Assembly: GCF_016592155.1 (NCBI RefSeq)
Contig: NZ_AP024237.1
Location: 4,340,001-4,404,000 of the forward strand
DNA from: Mycobacterium heckeshornense
Lineage (GTDB): Bacteria; Actinomycetota; Actinomycetes; Mycobacteriales; Mycobacteriaceae
Direction of reading: 5' to 3'
Length of the DNA stretch: 64,000 nt
In this document: piece by piece, positions 7,727 through 17,555 of the stretch
How the letters are laid out: each line of letters starts with the position of its first letter
Numbering within the stretch: position 1 is the first letter of the stretch
Notes under the pieces: model-generated
The model's database searches: none
Told to the model about the DNA's origin: nothing
The model's input: only the letters and a program-made list of their open reading frames with translations
Made by a program: the position numbers and the translations under genes

Positions 7727-9274
7727 TCAGCCGCCTGCGAACATGTCCTTCCACCCCTCGTCGCCGGTGTGCCCCGAGTTCTGCAGGGAATATTTGACGC
7801 CGTCGGACCTGACCACCTCGCCGCTGGACGGACTGTAGATCGCCGCGGGGGCGCCGCTGGGCGTGTAAACACACGGGTTGGGCTGCTGCCCGTTGCACTG
7901 CACGGTCCCAGATCCGGGCCGCTGCAGCGGATCGCTGACCGGCGGCGGCGTCCCCGGCACCTGGTCCGCCGGCGCCGGGTTGAGGCCGTTGTTGATCGAC
8001 GGCGCCGGAATCACCTTGCCCGGGTCGACCGGTTGGTCACATCGCGCACCGGGTGCCGGACAGTTACGGATCTGGTTGGGGTCGCCGTACCAGGGGTTGG
8101 TGCCCAAGGGAACGTACGGTTGATCGCTTCGACACTCGCGCGGCGTGGCAGCGCGTTTGCCCGGCACGTCGACACAGGGATAGTTGCGGGCCCCGCGCAC
8201 CGCGTTGGCGGGAGTGTCTTTCGGGATCTTGCAGTAGGTCCCGGCCGGCAAAGGCGCGGTGCTGGTGTCGGCGGGTGACCGCCACTGCGACGGCGGAAGG
8301 AATCCGGTAAGGCACGGAGGCGGATTGTTGAACGCGAAGTTGAAGTCCAACATCACCGATCCCGGATTTGCCGCCAGTGTGGTCTGCGCAATCGAGGCGA
8401 TCTCGGGCAAGAACACCAGCAACTGTTCGGCATTTCTGTTGTAACGCTTAAGCATGTCGGCGACGACTTCCAGGTTGGCCAGAGTCTGCGGCAACGACTC
8501 GCGGACGTCGCTGAACACGTCGGTGACCTGATCTGCCGTCGGCGCCGCCTGCGACAGGATGCGTTGCACGCGGTGATCGTTCTGCGCGGTCTGCGCGGCT
8601 AAGATGTCCAGGTTTTGCGACCACGTCTCGATCTCGTCGCTCGAGTCGACCTGACTGTCCAGGATCGGCGTCGAATGCTCGATGATGTCGTCGACGTCGG
8701 AGATGTTGGTCTTGAAGTCACCGACGATGGCCTGGGTGGAGTCGACCAGCCGTTGCAACGCCGGACCCAATCCCCCTACCGCCCTTGCTGTTTCGTCGAG
8801 CAGCGACGAGATCTTGTCCTTCGGCAGCACCGCGAGCCCGCGGTTGGCGGCATCGAGTGCCGGGCCGATTTCACGGGGCACGGTGCCCCTGGTGATGGTC
8901 TGCCCGGGAGCGAAGAACTTGCCCGGATTGCCTGGCGACACCAGGTCCAGGTACTGCTCGCCGACCGCCGACACCGAGTGCACGTTGGCTGAGGCGTCAA
9001 TCGGGATCTTGTAGCGGTTGTCGATGCTGAGGGTCGCTCGTGCGCCCGTTGCCGTCGGCTCGACTTTAGTCACCTTGCCGATCTGGATTCCCCGGTAGGT
9101 CACGTTGGACGTCCGGTACAGGCCACCCGACGCCGGCAGCTCCGCTGTCAGCGTGTACTGACCGATTCCGACCAGGCTCGGGACACGGAGGTAATACCAG
9201 CCCAGGGTGACCAGCGCGATCACCGTCAAGATGGCGAAGACGATGAGCTGGTTGCGGATAAAGCGCGTCAGCAT
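7727..9274 (-). CDS. MceF-type Mce lipid-transport protein
   Basis: A 515-residue last component of the mce operon. It has an N-terminal membrane anchor (residues 9-31, LIVFAILTVIALVTLGWYYL), an MCE/MlaD domain at about residues 38-115 (YTLTAELPASGGLYRTSNVT) and a long helical needle region to about 320. A Pro/Cys-rich C-terminal tail follows, containing PPPCLTGFLPP, typical of MceF. Mce1A-F heteromers form the periplasmic tunnel that moves lipids to the YrbE permease. It starts 4 bases after the mceE stop. It is convergent with the metal-hydrolase gene; the 141 bases between hold nothing notable. Confidence 0.9.
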   Translation of the reverse strand: MLTRFIRNQLIVFAILTVIALVTLGWYYLRVPSLVGIGQYTLTAELPASGGLYRTSNVTYRGIQIGKVTKVEPTATGARATLSIDNRYKIPIDASANVHSVSAVGEQYLDLVSPGNPGKFFAPGQTITRGTVPREIGPALDAANRGLAVLPKDKISSLLDETARAVGGLGPALQRLVDSTQAIVGDFKTNISDVDDIIEHSTPILDSQVDSSDEIETWSQNLDILAAQTAQNDHRVQRILSQAAPTADQVTDVFSDVRESLPQTLANLEVVADMLKRYNRNAEQLLVFLPEIASIAQTTLAANPGSVMLDFNFAFNNPPPCLTGFLPPSQWRSPADTSTAPLPAGTYCKIPKDTPANAVRGARNYPCVDVPGKRAATPRECRSDQPYVPLGTNPWYGDPNQIRNCPAPGARCDQPVDPGKVIPAPSINNGLNPAPADQVPGTPPPVSDPLQRPGSGTVQCNGQQPNPCVYTPSGAPAAIYSPSSGEVVRSDGVKYSLQNSGHTGDEGWKDMFAGG

Positions 9275-9278
9275 TGTC

Positions 9279-10412
9279 CTACTCGCCCCGCTCTACGGGC
9301 GCGTCAGCCGGGTTGGGAGTGAATCGGATGTCTGGGATCATCGTCGCGGGATCGCGCCCCCACGACTGCTCGAGAGCGCGCAGGGCGCCTGAGAACCCGG
9401 TTCCGCTAAGGATCGCGTTGTCGACGGTGCTCAGCGTCAAATCGAACGAGCCGGAAACGTTGATGTAGTCGCCCCGCACGATTTTCGGCAGGGCGTCCAT
9501 GGTGAACGGCGGTGAGAGCAACAGATTCAGCGATTGGACCAGATACGGCGCGGCGCGCCCGAGTTGCTTGAGCGGTCGCTGCAGCGACTGCAGGTCTTGG
9601 TGGAGACTGCCCTGGGAAGCCGACAATGCCTGATTGGCAACATCGCTGATCCGCCCGATGGCATCGATCGCGTCGGCGAACAAATCACGTTTCTGCGCGA
9701 AATAGTGGAGAAGTGGCGGAAATTCGGTGAGCACCCGCTCAACGGTGGCTGATCGCTTGCCGGCATACGACAGCAGCCGGTTGGTGGAATCGATTGCGCG
9801 CGCGATGTCTTCGCGTTGCTGGTTGACCTCCCTGGTGAAGGTGTCGAGTTTGGTGAGGAAATCCCGGACCTGGCCGGCTCGCCCGGTCACGATGTTGTAG
9901 ACCTCGTTTTGGACGACCTCGAGGTTGGGGATGCCGCCGCCGCGTAAGACGACGGCTAGGCTGGCCAACGTCTGCTCGATAGAGGGATAGGCCGAGGAGT
10001 TCTTCAGCGGGATGGTGTCACCGTCTTTGAGTGGTTCCGGCGACGGGTTGCGCGGTGCGGCCAACTCCACGTGCTGAGACCCCAGTAGGCTAGTCTGGCC
10101 GATCTTCGCGGTGGCGTTCTTGGGCAGCCGGACCCCTCTGTCGATGCTGAGGGTCAGGGTGGCAACCCAGTTCTTCAGTTCGATTTTTCGCACCGTTCCG
10201 GCGAAGACGTCGGCGACCAAGACCCGGCTATTACCGTTGAGCGCCAACGTATCCGGCATCTGCAGGTAGACTGTGTAGGAGCCCGCGGCGCTGCCGGGTC
10301 CGCCGGGGATTGGCACATTGGCGATCCCGCGCCACCCGCATGAGCTGAGCACGATGGTGGCCACCAACAGGGCTAGCCCCAGCCAGGCCCAGTGGCCGAT
10401 GCGGGAGATCAT
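9279..10412 (-). CDS. MceE-type lipoprotein of Mce transporter
   Basis: A 377-residue MceE homologue. The signal peptide ends in lipobox LSSC with lipidated Cys25, as expected for the single lipoprotein (LprK-like) of each Mce set. The MCE domain spans about residues 40-120 (YTVYLQMPDTLALNGNSRVL) and a helical rod follows. ATG 10412 is chosen because it overlaps the mceD stop in ATGA and places the lipobox correctly. It anchors the complex at the outer face of the plasma membrane. Confidence 0.9.
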   Translation of the reverse strand: MISRIGHWAWLGLALLVATIVLSSCGWRGIANVPIPGGPGSAAGSYTVYLQMPDTLALNGNSRVLVADVFAGTVRKIELKNWVATLTLSIDRGVRLPKNATAKIGQTSLLGSQHVELAAPRNPSPEPLKDGDTIPLKNSSAYPSIEQTLASLAVVLRGGGIPNLEVVQNEVYNIVTGRAGQVRDFLTKLDTFTREVNQQREDIARAIDSTNRLLSYAGKRSATVERVLTEFPPLLHYFAQKRDLFADAIDAIGRISDVANQALSASQGSLHQDLQSLQRPLKQLGRAAPYLVQSLNLLLSPPFTMDALPKIVRGDYINVSGSFDLTLSTVDNAILSGTGFSGALRALEQSWGRDPATMIPDIRFTPNPADAPVERGE

Positions 10413-11935
10413 CGGCCCAGTCCCGGTGGCGTAGGCGGGGCAGCCGTCGGCGAGGGTAGGGGCTGGGGGTACCACGGCGGCGGCAACGGGTTGTTCTCGT
10501 CATACGCATTGGGTGGTCCGGACATCGTCTGCCCTGGCGGTGGAGGTGTGATGTCGGGACCACCCATGAGCTCCGCCAACGATTCTGGTGTAAGCAAGGC
10601 GGCCGTTGCCGGCTGAACTCGGACCCCCTGCAGGCCTGGCGCGACAATCCAGCCGGGTTCGGAGTTGCGGTGCGACCACGGCGTGTCGCGCGCAAAGATG
10701 CCGGGGACGGTGGTGTCCTTGTACCCGGGCGGCGGCCGCAGTCGCGGCTCGGAGTACGCGATGTTTTTGGGCAGCGTGTCAGCGGTGCTGAACAGGTTCA
10801 TTCCGAACGGGAAGTAGTTGAATTTGATGGCGTCGAGTATCGGTGCCAGGTATTGGGCGCACAGTTCGGCCGACTCTTGATAGCCGAGCCGGCTGCCGGC
10901 CTGAATTGCGCTGCAAATGAACTGCATTGGGTTGGCGAAATTGACCAGCGCCGGCACCCCGGTGAGCCCACCGTGTGCAGGCTCGTAGATGCCGAGGATG
11001 TTCGCGGCGAAATGCGGCAGTACGTGCAGTCCGGTCTCGAGGCCGTCTTGCGCGGACGGTTGCACAAGCGCGGTCGTCGCGTCGCCGAGGTTGTTGACGT
11101 CACGGGTCAGCACCTCGCGGTTTTCGGCGAAGAACTTCCGGGCGGTGGACAGCAGGGTGTCGGTTTGCTGCACGGCGCTGGCGAGGGCGTGGTCGGAGCT
11201 GGCCAAGCTGTTGGTGAACCGCGCTAGGTCGCGGTTGAGCGCGACGAACCGCCTATCGTCTTTGTGGAGTGCGTTGACGAACGAGGCCAGGCTGCGCAGG
11301 ACGGCGAAGAAGTCGCCGCGGCCCTCGTTCAGCGCGGTCAACGCCTGCGACAAGCTGGTCAAAGTGGTGTTGATCTGAGCACCCTTGCCCGCCAGCCCAT
11401 CGGCGAACGACTCGACGATGTCGCCGAACGGACCCCTGGGCTGGTCCTTGGTCGGGCCAAGCCTGGAAATGATATTGGTGACCTGGTTGCGCAGGTCGTC
11501 CCACTCGACCGGCACCTGGGTGCGCTCGATCGGGATCACCGCGTTGTCGCCCAGCACCGGACCGCCCCGGTATGGCGGTTCCAGTTGGATCGTCCGGGAC
11601 GCCACCAGGCTTGGGTTGAGGATCACCGCCGACGCGTTGGCCGGCACCTTGTACTTGTTCTGGTAGTGAAATGTCACTTTCATCTTGTCGCCGGCCGCCT
11701 CGATGGTGTCGACGGAACCGATTCGCACGCCCATGATTTGGACTTTGTCCCCGGCGTAGAGCGCGTTTGCCTGCGCGAAGTAGGCCACCACGGTGCTGTT
11801 GGTGAGTTTGTGGTAGAGCCGCCAGCCGGAGAATGCCGCCGCCAGGCCGACCACTGTCACAAGCGATGCCACGATCACCGATGTCCGCGACAGCTTCGGC
11901 AGCCGCAGCTGACGGATATCGAAAATGGTGCTCAT
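10409..11935 (-). CDS. MceD-type Mce lipid-transport protein
   Basis: A 508-residue protein with a membrane anchor at about residues 17-38 (SVIVASLVTVVGLAAAFSGW), an MCE domain at about 45-125 (VVAYFAQANALYAGDKVQIM) and a helical region to about 320. The C-terminal tail is Pro-rich (PPPPGQTMSGPP and PLPPPWYPQPLPSP), as in other MceD proteins. Overlaps both mceC and mceE by 4 bases, so translation is coupled along the operon. Confidence 0.9.
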   Translation of the reverse strand: MSTIFDIRQLRLPKLSRTSVIVASLVTVVGLAAAFSGWRLYHKLTNSTVVAYFAQANALYAGDKVQIMGVRIGSVDTIEAAGDKMKVTFHYQNKYKVPANASAVILNPSLVASRTIQLEPPYRGGPVLGDNAVIPIERTQVPVEWDDLRNQVTNIISRLGPTKDQPRGPFGDIVESFADGLAGKGAQINTTLTSLSQALTALNEGRGDFFAVLRSLASFVNALHKDDRRFVALNRDLARFTNSLASSDHALASAVQQTDTLLSTARKFFAENREVLTRDVNNLGDATTALVQPSAQDGLETGLHVLPHFAANILGIYEPAHGGLTGVPALVNFANPMQFICSAIQAGSRLGYQESAELCAQYLAPILDAIKFNYFPFGMNLFSTADTLPKNIAYSEPRLRPPPGYKDTTVPGIFARDTPWSHRNSEPGWIVAPGLQGVRVQPATAALLTPESLAELMGGPDITPPPPGQTMSGPPNAYDENNPLPPPWYPQPLPSPTAAPPTPPGLGR

Positions 11936-13491
11936 CGGCTGCTACCTCCGGTGCCGTCTGGCGTGATGAACGGAGCAGGGAGTTGCGGACCCGGTCCAGG
12001 TGGTGCCGGCGGCCCCGGGGGCAGCGGCGCCGCCGGCACCACAGGTGGCGGAACCGGCCCTGCTACCGGTCCCAGTGGTTCGGTGCGTGCTCCCGGCGGC
12101 GCGTTAGGTGGAAGCGGCACCGCTGCGCCGGGCACGTCCGGGGGTGCCTCGCCGGGCCGTCCGGCAATCGGGATGCCGGGGGTCGGCGGCTGGCCGGTCG
12201 GGTTTGGCGCGGAAGTCTGGACATCGGGTGGGGCCAAGTTCGGCCACGACAACGCACCAAAGGGACCCTGGTTCTGATCTATGCCTGCGCACGGCAACGG
12301 ATTCCACGGCCGGGGCAGGAGGTCTTGCGTCGGCGTGTACGAGCACGGCGTCCCAGGCGGGACGGCGGGTCCCGGATGATCTGGTGTACCCTCCAGCACC
12401 GGCGGCGCGGGTGGCGGCGCCCCGTTCGGTAAGCGGGTGCCGTTGGGGTCGGGGAACCGGAAGGCGGGCAATCCGGCGTTGCGCCAGAACTCTTCGGGGT
12501 CGATGCCCCGCTTCTTGAACGCCGCGTCCACCCACGGCTGCAAGATCTGATAGGGCAACAGGTTGGCGATCATCACTTTGAAGTAAGGCCCGGAGCTGAC
12601 CGCCTCGCTAAGCGCCGCGGTGTAGTTGCGCAGGCTGATCAGCACGGCGACGAGGTCGTCTTTGTGCTTGACCAGCATGTCGGTGACGACGCGCAGCTGC
12701 TCGAGCACATGGTGCAAGTTGGGGTTGTCGGTGATCAGTCCCTGCAGCTGTGTTGAGAACGCGGAGACGTTGCGCAACAGCGTGTCGATGGCACGTCCGC
12801 GTTCGTTGAAAGCTGCCAACAGGGTCTGCGTGTTCACCAGCAACCGATCGATCTGCTCACTGCGATCACCCAGAACCTTGGCCACTTTTCTGGCTTGGGC
12901 GACAAGGTGTTTGATCTCTTCATCACGCTTGCCGAGGGTGTCGGAGAATCTGGCCACCCCGTCCAGCGCGGCGCTAAGGTGCGGGTAGGTCTGATCGATG
13001 GTGTGCGACAAAACGTTTAGCGACCGTTTGACGGTGTCGATATCCCAACCGGCAGCGGCCTTGGTGACATCGAAGAAGGCGTCGTAAATCTGATACGGCG
13101 TGGTGCTTTGGCCGAGCGGTAGGGCGGCGCCCGGCCGAAGCCTGGCCGTGCCCCGCGGTTCGACTTCGAGCACCCTCTTGCCCAGGATGGTGTCGGTCTT
13201 GATCGCGAGCCGACTTTCGGTTCCGATCAGGTGAGTCCCGGTCGAGAACTTCACCTTGATGTGGTCGCCGTCGATCTCGACCGCTTCCACTTTGCCGACG
13301 TCCTTGCCGGCGATGCGCACTTTGTCGCCCTTGCCCACGCCCCCGGAATCGCTGAACTGCCCGTAATAGCTGGGCTGGGCGAAGAGCATCGGGACACTGG
13401 TAAGGCTTTGACCCACACCGACCGTGAGGACCGCCACCACGATGGCCATCACCCCGACGCGGACCCGGTTGGTCGGTTCGAGTGTTCTCAT
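11932..13491 (-). CDS. MceC-type Mce lipid-transport protein
   Basis: A 519-residue protein with anchor helix at about residues 9-30 (VRVGVMAIVVAVLTVGVGQS), MCE domain at about 38-115 (YYGQFSDSGGVGKGDKVRIA) and a helical segment to about 330. A very Pro-rich tail of about 130 residues (repeats such as PPNAPPGARTEP and PPGPPAPPGPGP) may span towards the cell wall. The ATG at 13491 overlaps the mceB stop (ATGA) and is preferred over an in-frame GTG 12 bases upstream. Confidence 0.9.
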   Translation of the reverse strand: MRTLEPTNRVRVGVMAIVVAVLTVGVGQSLTSVPMLFAQPSYYGQFSDSGGVGKGDKVRIAGKDVGKVEAVEIDGDHIKVKFSTGTHLIGTESRLAIKTDTILGKRVLEVEPRGTARLRPGAALPLGQSTTPYQIYDAFFDVTKAAAGWDIDTVKRSLNVLSHTIDQTYPHLSAALDGVARFSDTLGKRDEEIKHLVAQARKVAKVLGDRSEQIDRLLVNTQTLLAAFNERGRAIDTLLRNVSAFSTQLQGLITDNPNLHHVLEQLRVVTDMLVKHKDDLVAVLISLRNYTAALSEAVSSGPYFKVMIANLLPYQILQPWVDAAFKKRGIDPEEFWRNAGLPAFRFPDPNGTRLPNGAPPPAPPVLEGTPDHPGPAVPPGTPCSYTPTQDLLPRPWNPLPCAGIDQNQGPFGALSWPNLAPPDVQTSAPNPTGQPPTPGIPIAGRPGEAPPDVPGAAVPLPPNAPPGARTEPLGPVAGPVPPPVVPAAPLPPGPPAPPGPGPQLPAPFITPDGTGGSSR

Positions 13492-14528
13492 TGCAGAGTG
13501 CACCTACCCGTCGGCTGATGGAAGAGCCTGACCGTGCGCACCGGGCCGCCCGGTTGAAGCCCGTTGACCTTGAGCGACACGTCGCATAGGTAGAAGTTGA
13601 AAAAATCGCCGTAAATACCTCCGGTGCGCCCGATGAGGTTGAACGCCTTCGGCGTTTTGGTCAGCAGGTCGTCGAGCTGGTCTCGCTGGTCGACGAGCGG
13701 CTGGGCGACGGCCTCCAAATAACCGATAGTGCTGTGCACCAGAGCGCGGTTGTCGGCGAGCAGGTCGGCTACCGTTCCGGCGGCATTGCTGATGTGCGCG
13801 ACGCTGGCGGCCAACGGATCGGCCCGCTGCTGCAGACCAGTGATCAGCTTTTCGAAATCATCGACGGTGCGGTCGAATTCGGTTCGGTGCTTGACGGTGA
13901 TTTCCAACAAGGTGTTCAAATTGGTGATCACCTCGCCGATGGCCCGGTCGCGATCGGCCAAGTGCGCAGTGAGCTGAGCGGTCTGGTCAAGGATGTCGTT
14001 GATGGTGCCGCCCTGACCCTGGAAGACGGTGATGATCGCCGACGCGATCGTGTTGACCTTGTCCGGATCCAGCGCCCGAAACAGCGGCTTGAAACCGCCG
14101 ATCAACGCGTCGAGGTCCAGGGCGGGCTGTGTATGCGACAACGGGATTAGTCCGCCTGGCGACAGGATACGGTCGGCCCCGTCCCCCTGGCCGCGATCCA
14201 GTTCTACGTATCGGTTGCCGATCAAATCCTGGTAGCGGATGTGCGCGGTCGTCGACTGAAACAGCTGCAGCGAGCGGTCGACGGAGAATTCCACGCGTAT
14301 TCGCCTGTCGTCGTCGACCAGGTCGACTCTTTTGACCTTGCCGACCTCAACGCCGTGGGCGCGGACGAATTGGCCGACACGTAGCCCGCTTGCGTTGCTG
14401 AACTCCGCCGCATAGCTGCTGGTTTTGTCGAAGCGCACCTGCCCGAAGACGATGACGATGATGACGGTGAACGCCAACTGCACCGACGCGATGGCGGCAA
14501 GTCGGACAACTGTGCCGGTGAGTTTCAT
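13488..14528 (-). CDS. MceB-type Mce lipid-transport protein
   Basis: A 346-residue protein starting at ATG 14528, which overlaps the mceA stop as ATGA. It has an anchor helix at about residues 8-28 (RLAAIASVQLAFTVIIVIVF) and an MCE domain at about 36-115 (YAAEFSNASGLRVGQFVRAH), then a helical needle. It has no long Pro tail, as usual for MceB. A longer upstream reading from 14684 would run through mceA and is rejected. Confidence 0.9.
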   Translation of the reverse strand: MKLTGTVVRLAAIASVQLAFTVIIVIVFGQVRFDKTSSYAAEFSNASGLRVGQFVRAHGVEVGKVKRVDLVDDDRRIRVEFSVDRSLQLFQSTTAHIRYQDLIGNRYVELDRGQGDGADRILSPGGLIPLSHTQPALDLDALIGGFKPLFRALDPDKVNTIASAIITVFQGQGGTINDILDQTAQLTAHLADRDRAIGEVITNLNTLLEITVKHRTEFDRTVDDFEKLITGLQQRADPLAASVAHISNAAGTVADLLADNRALVHSTIGYLEAVAQPLVDQRDQLDDLLTKTPKAFNLIGRTGGIYGDFFNFYLCDVSLKVNGLQPGGPVRTVRLFHQPTGRCTLQ

Positions 14529-15742
14529 GGGTTGATCGTGTTCTCCCCGTACTGTCGTCCCCACACGTATTCGATGCCGAGAGGCTGGCTGAGCTCGAAG
14601 TGGTTGTAGGGAGCAATGCTGTTGCCGGTGTCCATCACCAGATACGGCGCTGGCCACAGGTCGCGGGTGATGGGTTGCCAGCACCCCGGCGCGCCGCCGG
14701 GTCCGCCTCTGGCGTTTGTCCGAGGCAGGTTGTCGGGATAGACGTACGGGTTTTCGCCGCCGACGATCGCGGCGCCCAGCTGTGCGGCATATCTGTTGCC
14801 GCTTTCCACCGCGGTGATTTTGGGGACGAGATCGGCGATGTTGCGGATGGTGCAGAACAGCTCGGGGCTGTAGGTATCCAACAGCCGGGCCGTGGCCACC
14901 AGGTCGGCGGCCACACGCACGAGATAGGGCTGGCTTCGTTTGAGGATCTGCTCGCCGGTGTTGCCGAAGCCGGCCGCCGCCAAAAGTGCAGTGTCCAAAT
15001 CTTTTTGCTGATGGTTGAGGGTGCGCGCGGTGGTCACCGCGTTGTCGAGGAAGTCGAAGAGATCGGGCGCGGCCTGGGCGTAGGTGTCGGCTAAAGCCGC
15101 GAGTTGCCGGATGTCGTGGCGGATGGTCGGCATCCGCGAATTGACGTCGTCGAGGATGGTGTTGCCGTTGACGATCGATGCTCCGAATTTGTCGCCCAAC
15201 CCGCTCAGCGCCTCGGCGGCGGCGCTGAGCGTCAGGTTCACCTTGACCGGGTCGACCTTCTCCGAAATCTCGGTGATCGTCTGGAACAGCGTATTGAATT
15301 CGGTGGTCACCGATCTTGCGTCGATCACATGCTTGGGCGTGATCCGTTGTGGTGAGGGATTTTTCGGCGAGCTGAAAGCGACATACTTGTTGCCGAATAC
15401 TGTGGTGGCAACGACCTTGGCGGTCACGTTGGCTGGAATCAGTTCGATGTACTTGGGGTTCACGTCGAGTGACAACCTGGCTGCGGGCTGCCCATCGTGC
15501 TGGACTTCGGCAATGTCGGCTACCCGACCGACGCTCACGCCGTTATAGGTAACCTTCGCCCCGCGATCCATCACCAGCCCGGCCCGCGGGGCAAGCATCG
15601 TCAACCGCGTCTTGGCGCTGAAGTCGCCACGAAACTGCGCGTATGTCAACGCAAGGACGAGCATGCAAGCCAGCAATAGCCCCAAGCCCGCCAGTTTGTC
15701 CGGCCACGTACGCGGCGTCCGGTGCGTCGTCGGGATCGTCAT
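14525..15742 (-). CDS. MceA-type Mce lipid-transport protein
   Basis: A 405-residue protein: anchor helix at about residues 15-36 (LAGLGLLLACMLVLALTYAQ), MCE domain at about 45-125 (LTMLAPRAGLVMDRGAKVTY), then a long helical region and a Cys-containing C-terminus. First of the six Mce subunits, 3 bases after yrbEB. The cargo class (sterol, fatty acid, other) cannot be read from sequence. The operon was not assigned to mce1, 2, 3 or 4 with confidence. Confidence 0.9.
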   Translation of the reverse strand: MTIPTTHRTPRTWPDKLAGLGLLLACMLVLALTYAQFRGDFSAKTRLTMLAPRAGLVMDRGAKVTYNGVSVGRVADIAEVQHDGQPAARLSLDVNPKYIELIPANVTAKVVATTVFGNKYVAFSSPKNPSPQRITPKHVIDARSVTTEFNTLFQTITEISEKVDPVKVNLTLSAAAEALSGLGDKFGASIVNGNTILDDVNSRMPTIRHDIRQLAALADTYAQAAPDLFDFLDNAVTTARTLNHQQKDLDTALLAAAGFGNTGEQILKRSQPYLVRVAADLVATARLLDTYSPELFCTIRNIADLVPKITAVESGNRYAAQLGAAIVGGENPYVYPDNLPRTNARGGPGGAPGCWQPITRDLWPAPYLVMDTGNSIAPYNHFELSQPLGIEYVWGRQYGENTINP

Positions 15743-15745
15743 GGG

Positions 15746-16615
15746 CTACACCGTGAGGTTGAAATTCGGGTCGACGCCATAGAGCCCCATCGAGGTCAGC
15801 AAGACTACGATGACCGTCGAGACCAGCGAGAAGCGCATGGACCGGCCGACGGCTTGCCCCACACCGACGGGACCGCCGCTGGCGTTGTATCCGTAGTAGC
15901 AGTGCGTGATCATCACGATCAGCGCGATGACGACGACTTCTACGCCCGACCACACCGCGTCCTCGGTGCGCAAGAACGTGCGGAAGTAGTGCTCGTAGGT
16001 GCCCACCGACTGTCCGTAGAACAGCGTGGTGACGGTCTGGCCCGACAGGAACGACATGACCAGCGCCATCGCGTACAGCGGGATGATTACCACCAACCCG
16101 GCAACGACGCGGGTCGACACCAAGAATGCGATCGATTTAATGCCCATGACTTCGAGGGCGTCGATTTCCTCGCTGATGCGCATGGCACCCAATTCGGCTG
16201 TGGCACCGGCGCCTACCGTGGCCGCGAGTGCGATGCCGGTGACGACCGCGGTGACTACCCGCACGTTGGCCAGGGCGGCGAAAAACCCGGTGAATGCCTC
16301 AACACCGATGTTGCCCAACGACGCGAAGCCCTGGATGGCGATCAGCGAGCCACCGGAGAGCGTCGTGAATCCGATGATCGCCACAGTGCCGCCGATGACT
16401 GCCATCGCCCCGGTGCCCATGCCGATCTGGGCGATAAGCCGCAGCGTCTCGATGCGGTAGCGGCGCAGCGCCCACCCCGTTGACCAGGTGCCCGCCGCGG
16501 CGAATCGCGCCAGATGCCCTGCCTCGTCGAGTGCACGGGAGGCACCGCCGACGTAGCGGTTGATCGCCGCGACGGTGCGGGGGTATCGGGCGCGCAGAAC
16601 GGTCGCGGTCGACAT
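15746..16615 (-). CDS. YrbEB permease of Mce transporter
   Basis: A 289-residue multi-pass membrane protein of the MlaE/YrbE family, the permease half of the Mce ABC importer (partner ATPase Mkl/MceG is elsewhere). The signature EEIDALEVMGIKSIAFLVST lies near residues 160-180, the cytoplasmic coupling helix that contacts the ATPase. Start set at ATG 16615, 1 base after the yrbEA stop; the longer reading from 16663 overlaps yrbEA. Confidence 0.9.
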   Translation of the reverse strand: MSTATVLRARYPRTVAAINRYVGGASRALDEAGHLARFAAAGTWSTGWALRRYRIETLRLIAQIGMGTGAMAVIGGTVAIIGFTTLSGGSLIAIQGFASLGNIGVEAFTGFFAALANVRVVTAVVTGIALAATVGAGATAELGAMRISEEIDALEVMGIKSIAFLVSTRVVAGLVVIIPLYAMALVMSFLSGQTVTTLFYGQSVGTYEHYFRTFLRTEDAVWSGVEVVVIALIVMITHCYYGYNASGGPVGVGQAVGRSMRFSLVSTVIVVLLTSMGLYGVDPNFNLTV

Positions 16616-16616
16616 G

Positions 16617-17432
16617 TCAACGCCCCGTCCCGAAGCGCACGCCGATGGTCGTGAGCACGACATTGACGGCGAACAGCGCGAGCACGCACAACACCAGCGT
16701 CTCGTTGACCGCGGTGCCGACGCCCTTGGGACCGCCCTTGGTCGTCAGCCCGCGATAGCATCCGACCAGTCCGGCGATTAGCCCGAACACGGCGGCCTTG
16801 ATGGTCGCGATGACCACCTCGGGCAGACCGGTGATGAGGGTCAGCGTGGCCAGGTAAGCGCCGCCGGACACGTTTTGGATCTCGACCCCGAAGAAGAAGC
16901 CGCCCACCAAGCCGATGGTGATGACGGTGCCGTTGAGCAGTGTGGCGACGACGGTTGCCGCGACGACGCGCGGAGCCACCAGCCGGTAGATGGGGTCGAT
17001 GCCGAGCACCTCCATCGCGTCGATCTCCTCACGGATCGTGCGTGCACCTAAGTCGGCGCAGATGGCCGTCGATCCGGCACCGGCGATCACCAAGACCGTG
17101 GTCAGCGGTCCCAGCTGAGTGACCGCGCCCAGCGCTGCCCCTGCGCCCGAAACGTCAGCGGCGCCAAACGCAGCCAGCAAGGTGTTGAGCGTGAAGATGA
17201 TGAGCACGGTCAGCGGGATGGATACCGCGATGGTGGGAAGCAGCGCCACCCGCATGATGAACCAGCACTGCTCAATGAACTCGCGCCACTGGAAAGGCGT
17301 TCTACACAATGCCTTTCCGGTCAGCACACACATGCGGGCGAACCCGCCGACGACGCCCAACGGTGCCTGAAGTTGGTCGCGGACGTAGTCACTGAGCCGT
17401 GTCGGTGCCGTCGGCGCCGTCGTGTGAGCCAC
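16617..17432 (-). CDS. YrbEA permease of Mce transporter
   Basis: A 271-residue MlaE/YrbE membrane protein with the coupling motif REEIDAMEVLGIDPIYRLVA near residues 132-151 and GPKGVGTAVNETLV near the C-terminus. The GTG at 17432 (VAHTTAPTAP) is preferred to 17468, which would place the promoter inside the gene. First gene of the operon; with YrbEB it forms the heterodimeric channel. Confidence 0.88.
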   Translation of the reverse strand: MAHTTAPTAPTRLSDYVRDQLQAPLGVVGGFARMCVLTGKALCRTPFQWREFIEQCWFIMRVALLPTIAVSIPLTVLIIFTLNTLLAAFGAADVSGAGAALGAVTQLGPLTTVLVIAGAGSTAICADLGARTIREEIDAMEVLGIDPIYRLVAPRVVAATVVATLLNGTVITIGLVGGFFFGVEIQNVSGGAYLATLTLITGLPEVVIATIKAAVFGLIAGLVGCYRGLTTKGGPKGVGTAVNETLVLCVLALFAVNVVLTTIGVRFGTGR

Positions 17433-17433
17433 G

Positions 17434-17468
17434 GCGCCTACTATGATACTGACCGCACGTATAGTCAA
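17434..17468 (-). promoter_or_regulatory. Probable mce operon promoter with symmetric half-sites
   Basis: Minus strand TTGACT (17468-17463) is a good -35, followed after 17 bases by CATAGT as a weak -10. The block also contains GTATAGT at 17459-17465 and an imperfect mirror ACTATGATAC at 17440-17449, a possible operator for the adjacent TetR. Confidence 0.45.
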
Positions 17469-17555
17469 GTACGGGCTTAACTGCGGTTCTGCCGTGTCGC
17501 CTGGTGCGCCGTAGCCGGTCGTAGGCCCAGCGGGCTAACGGCACGGCAAGGATTG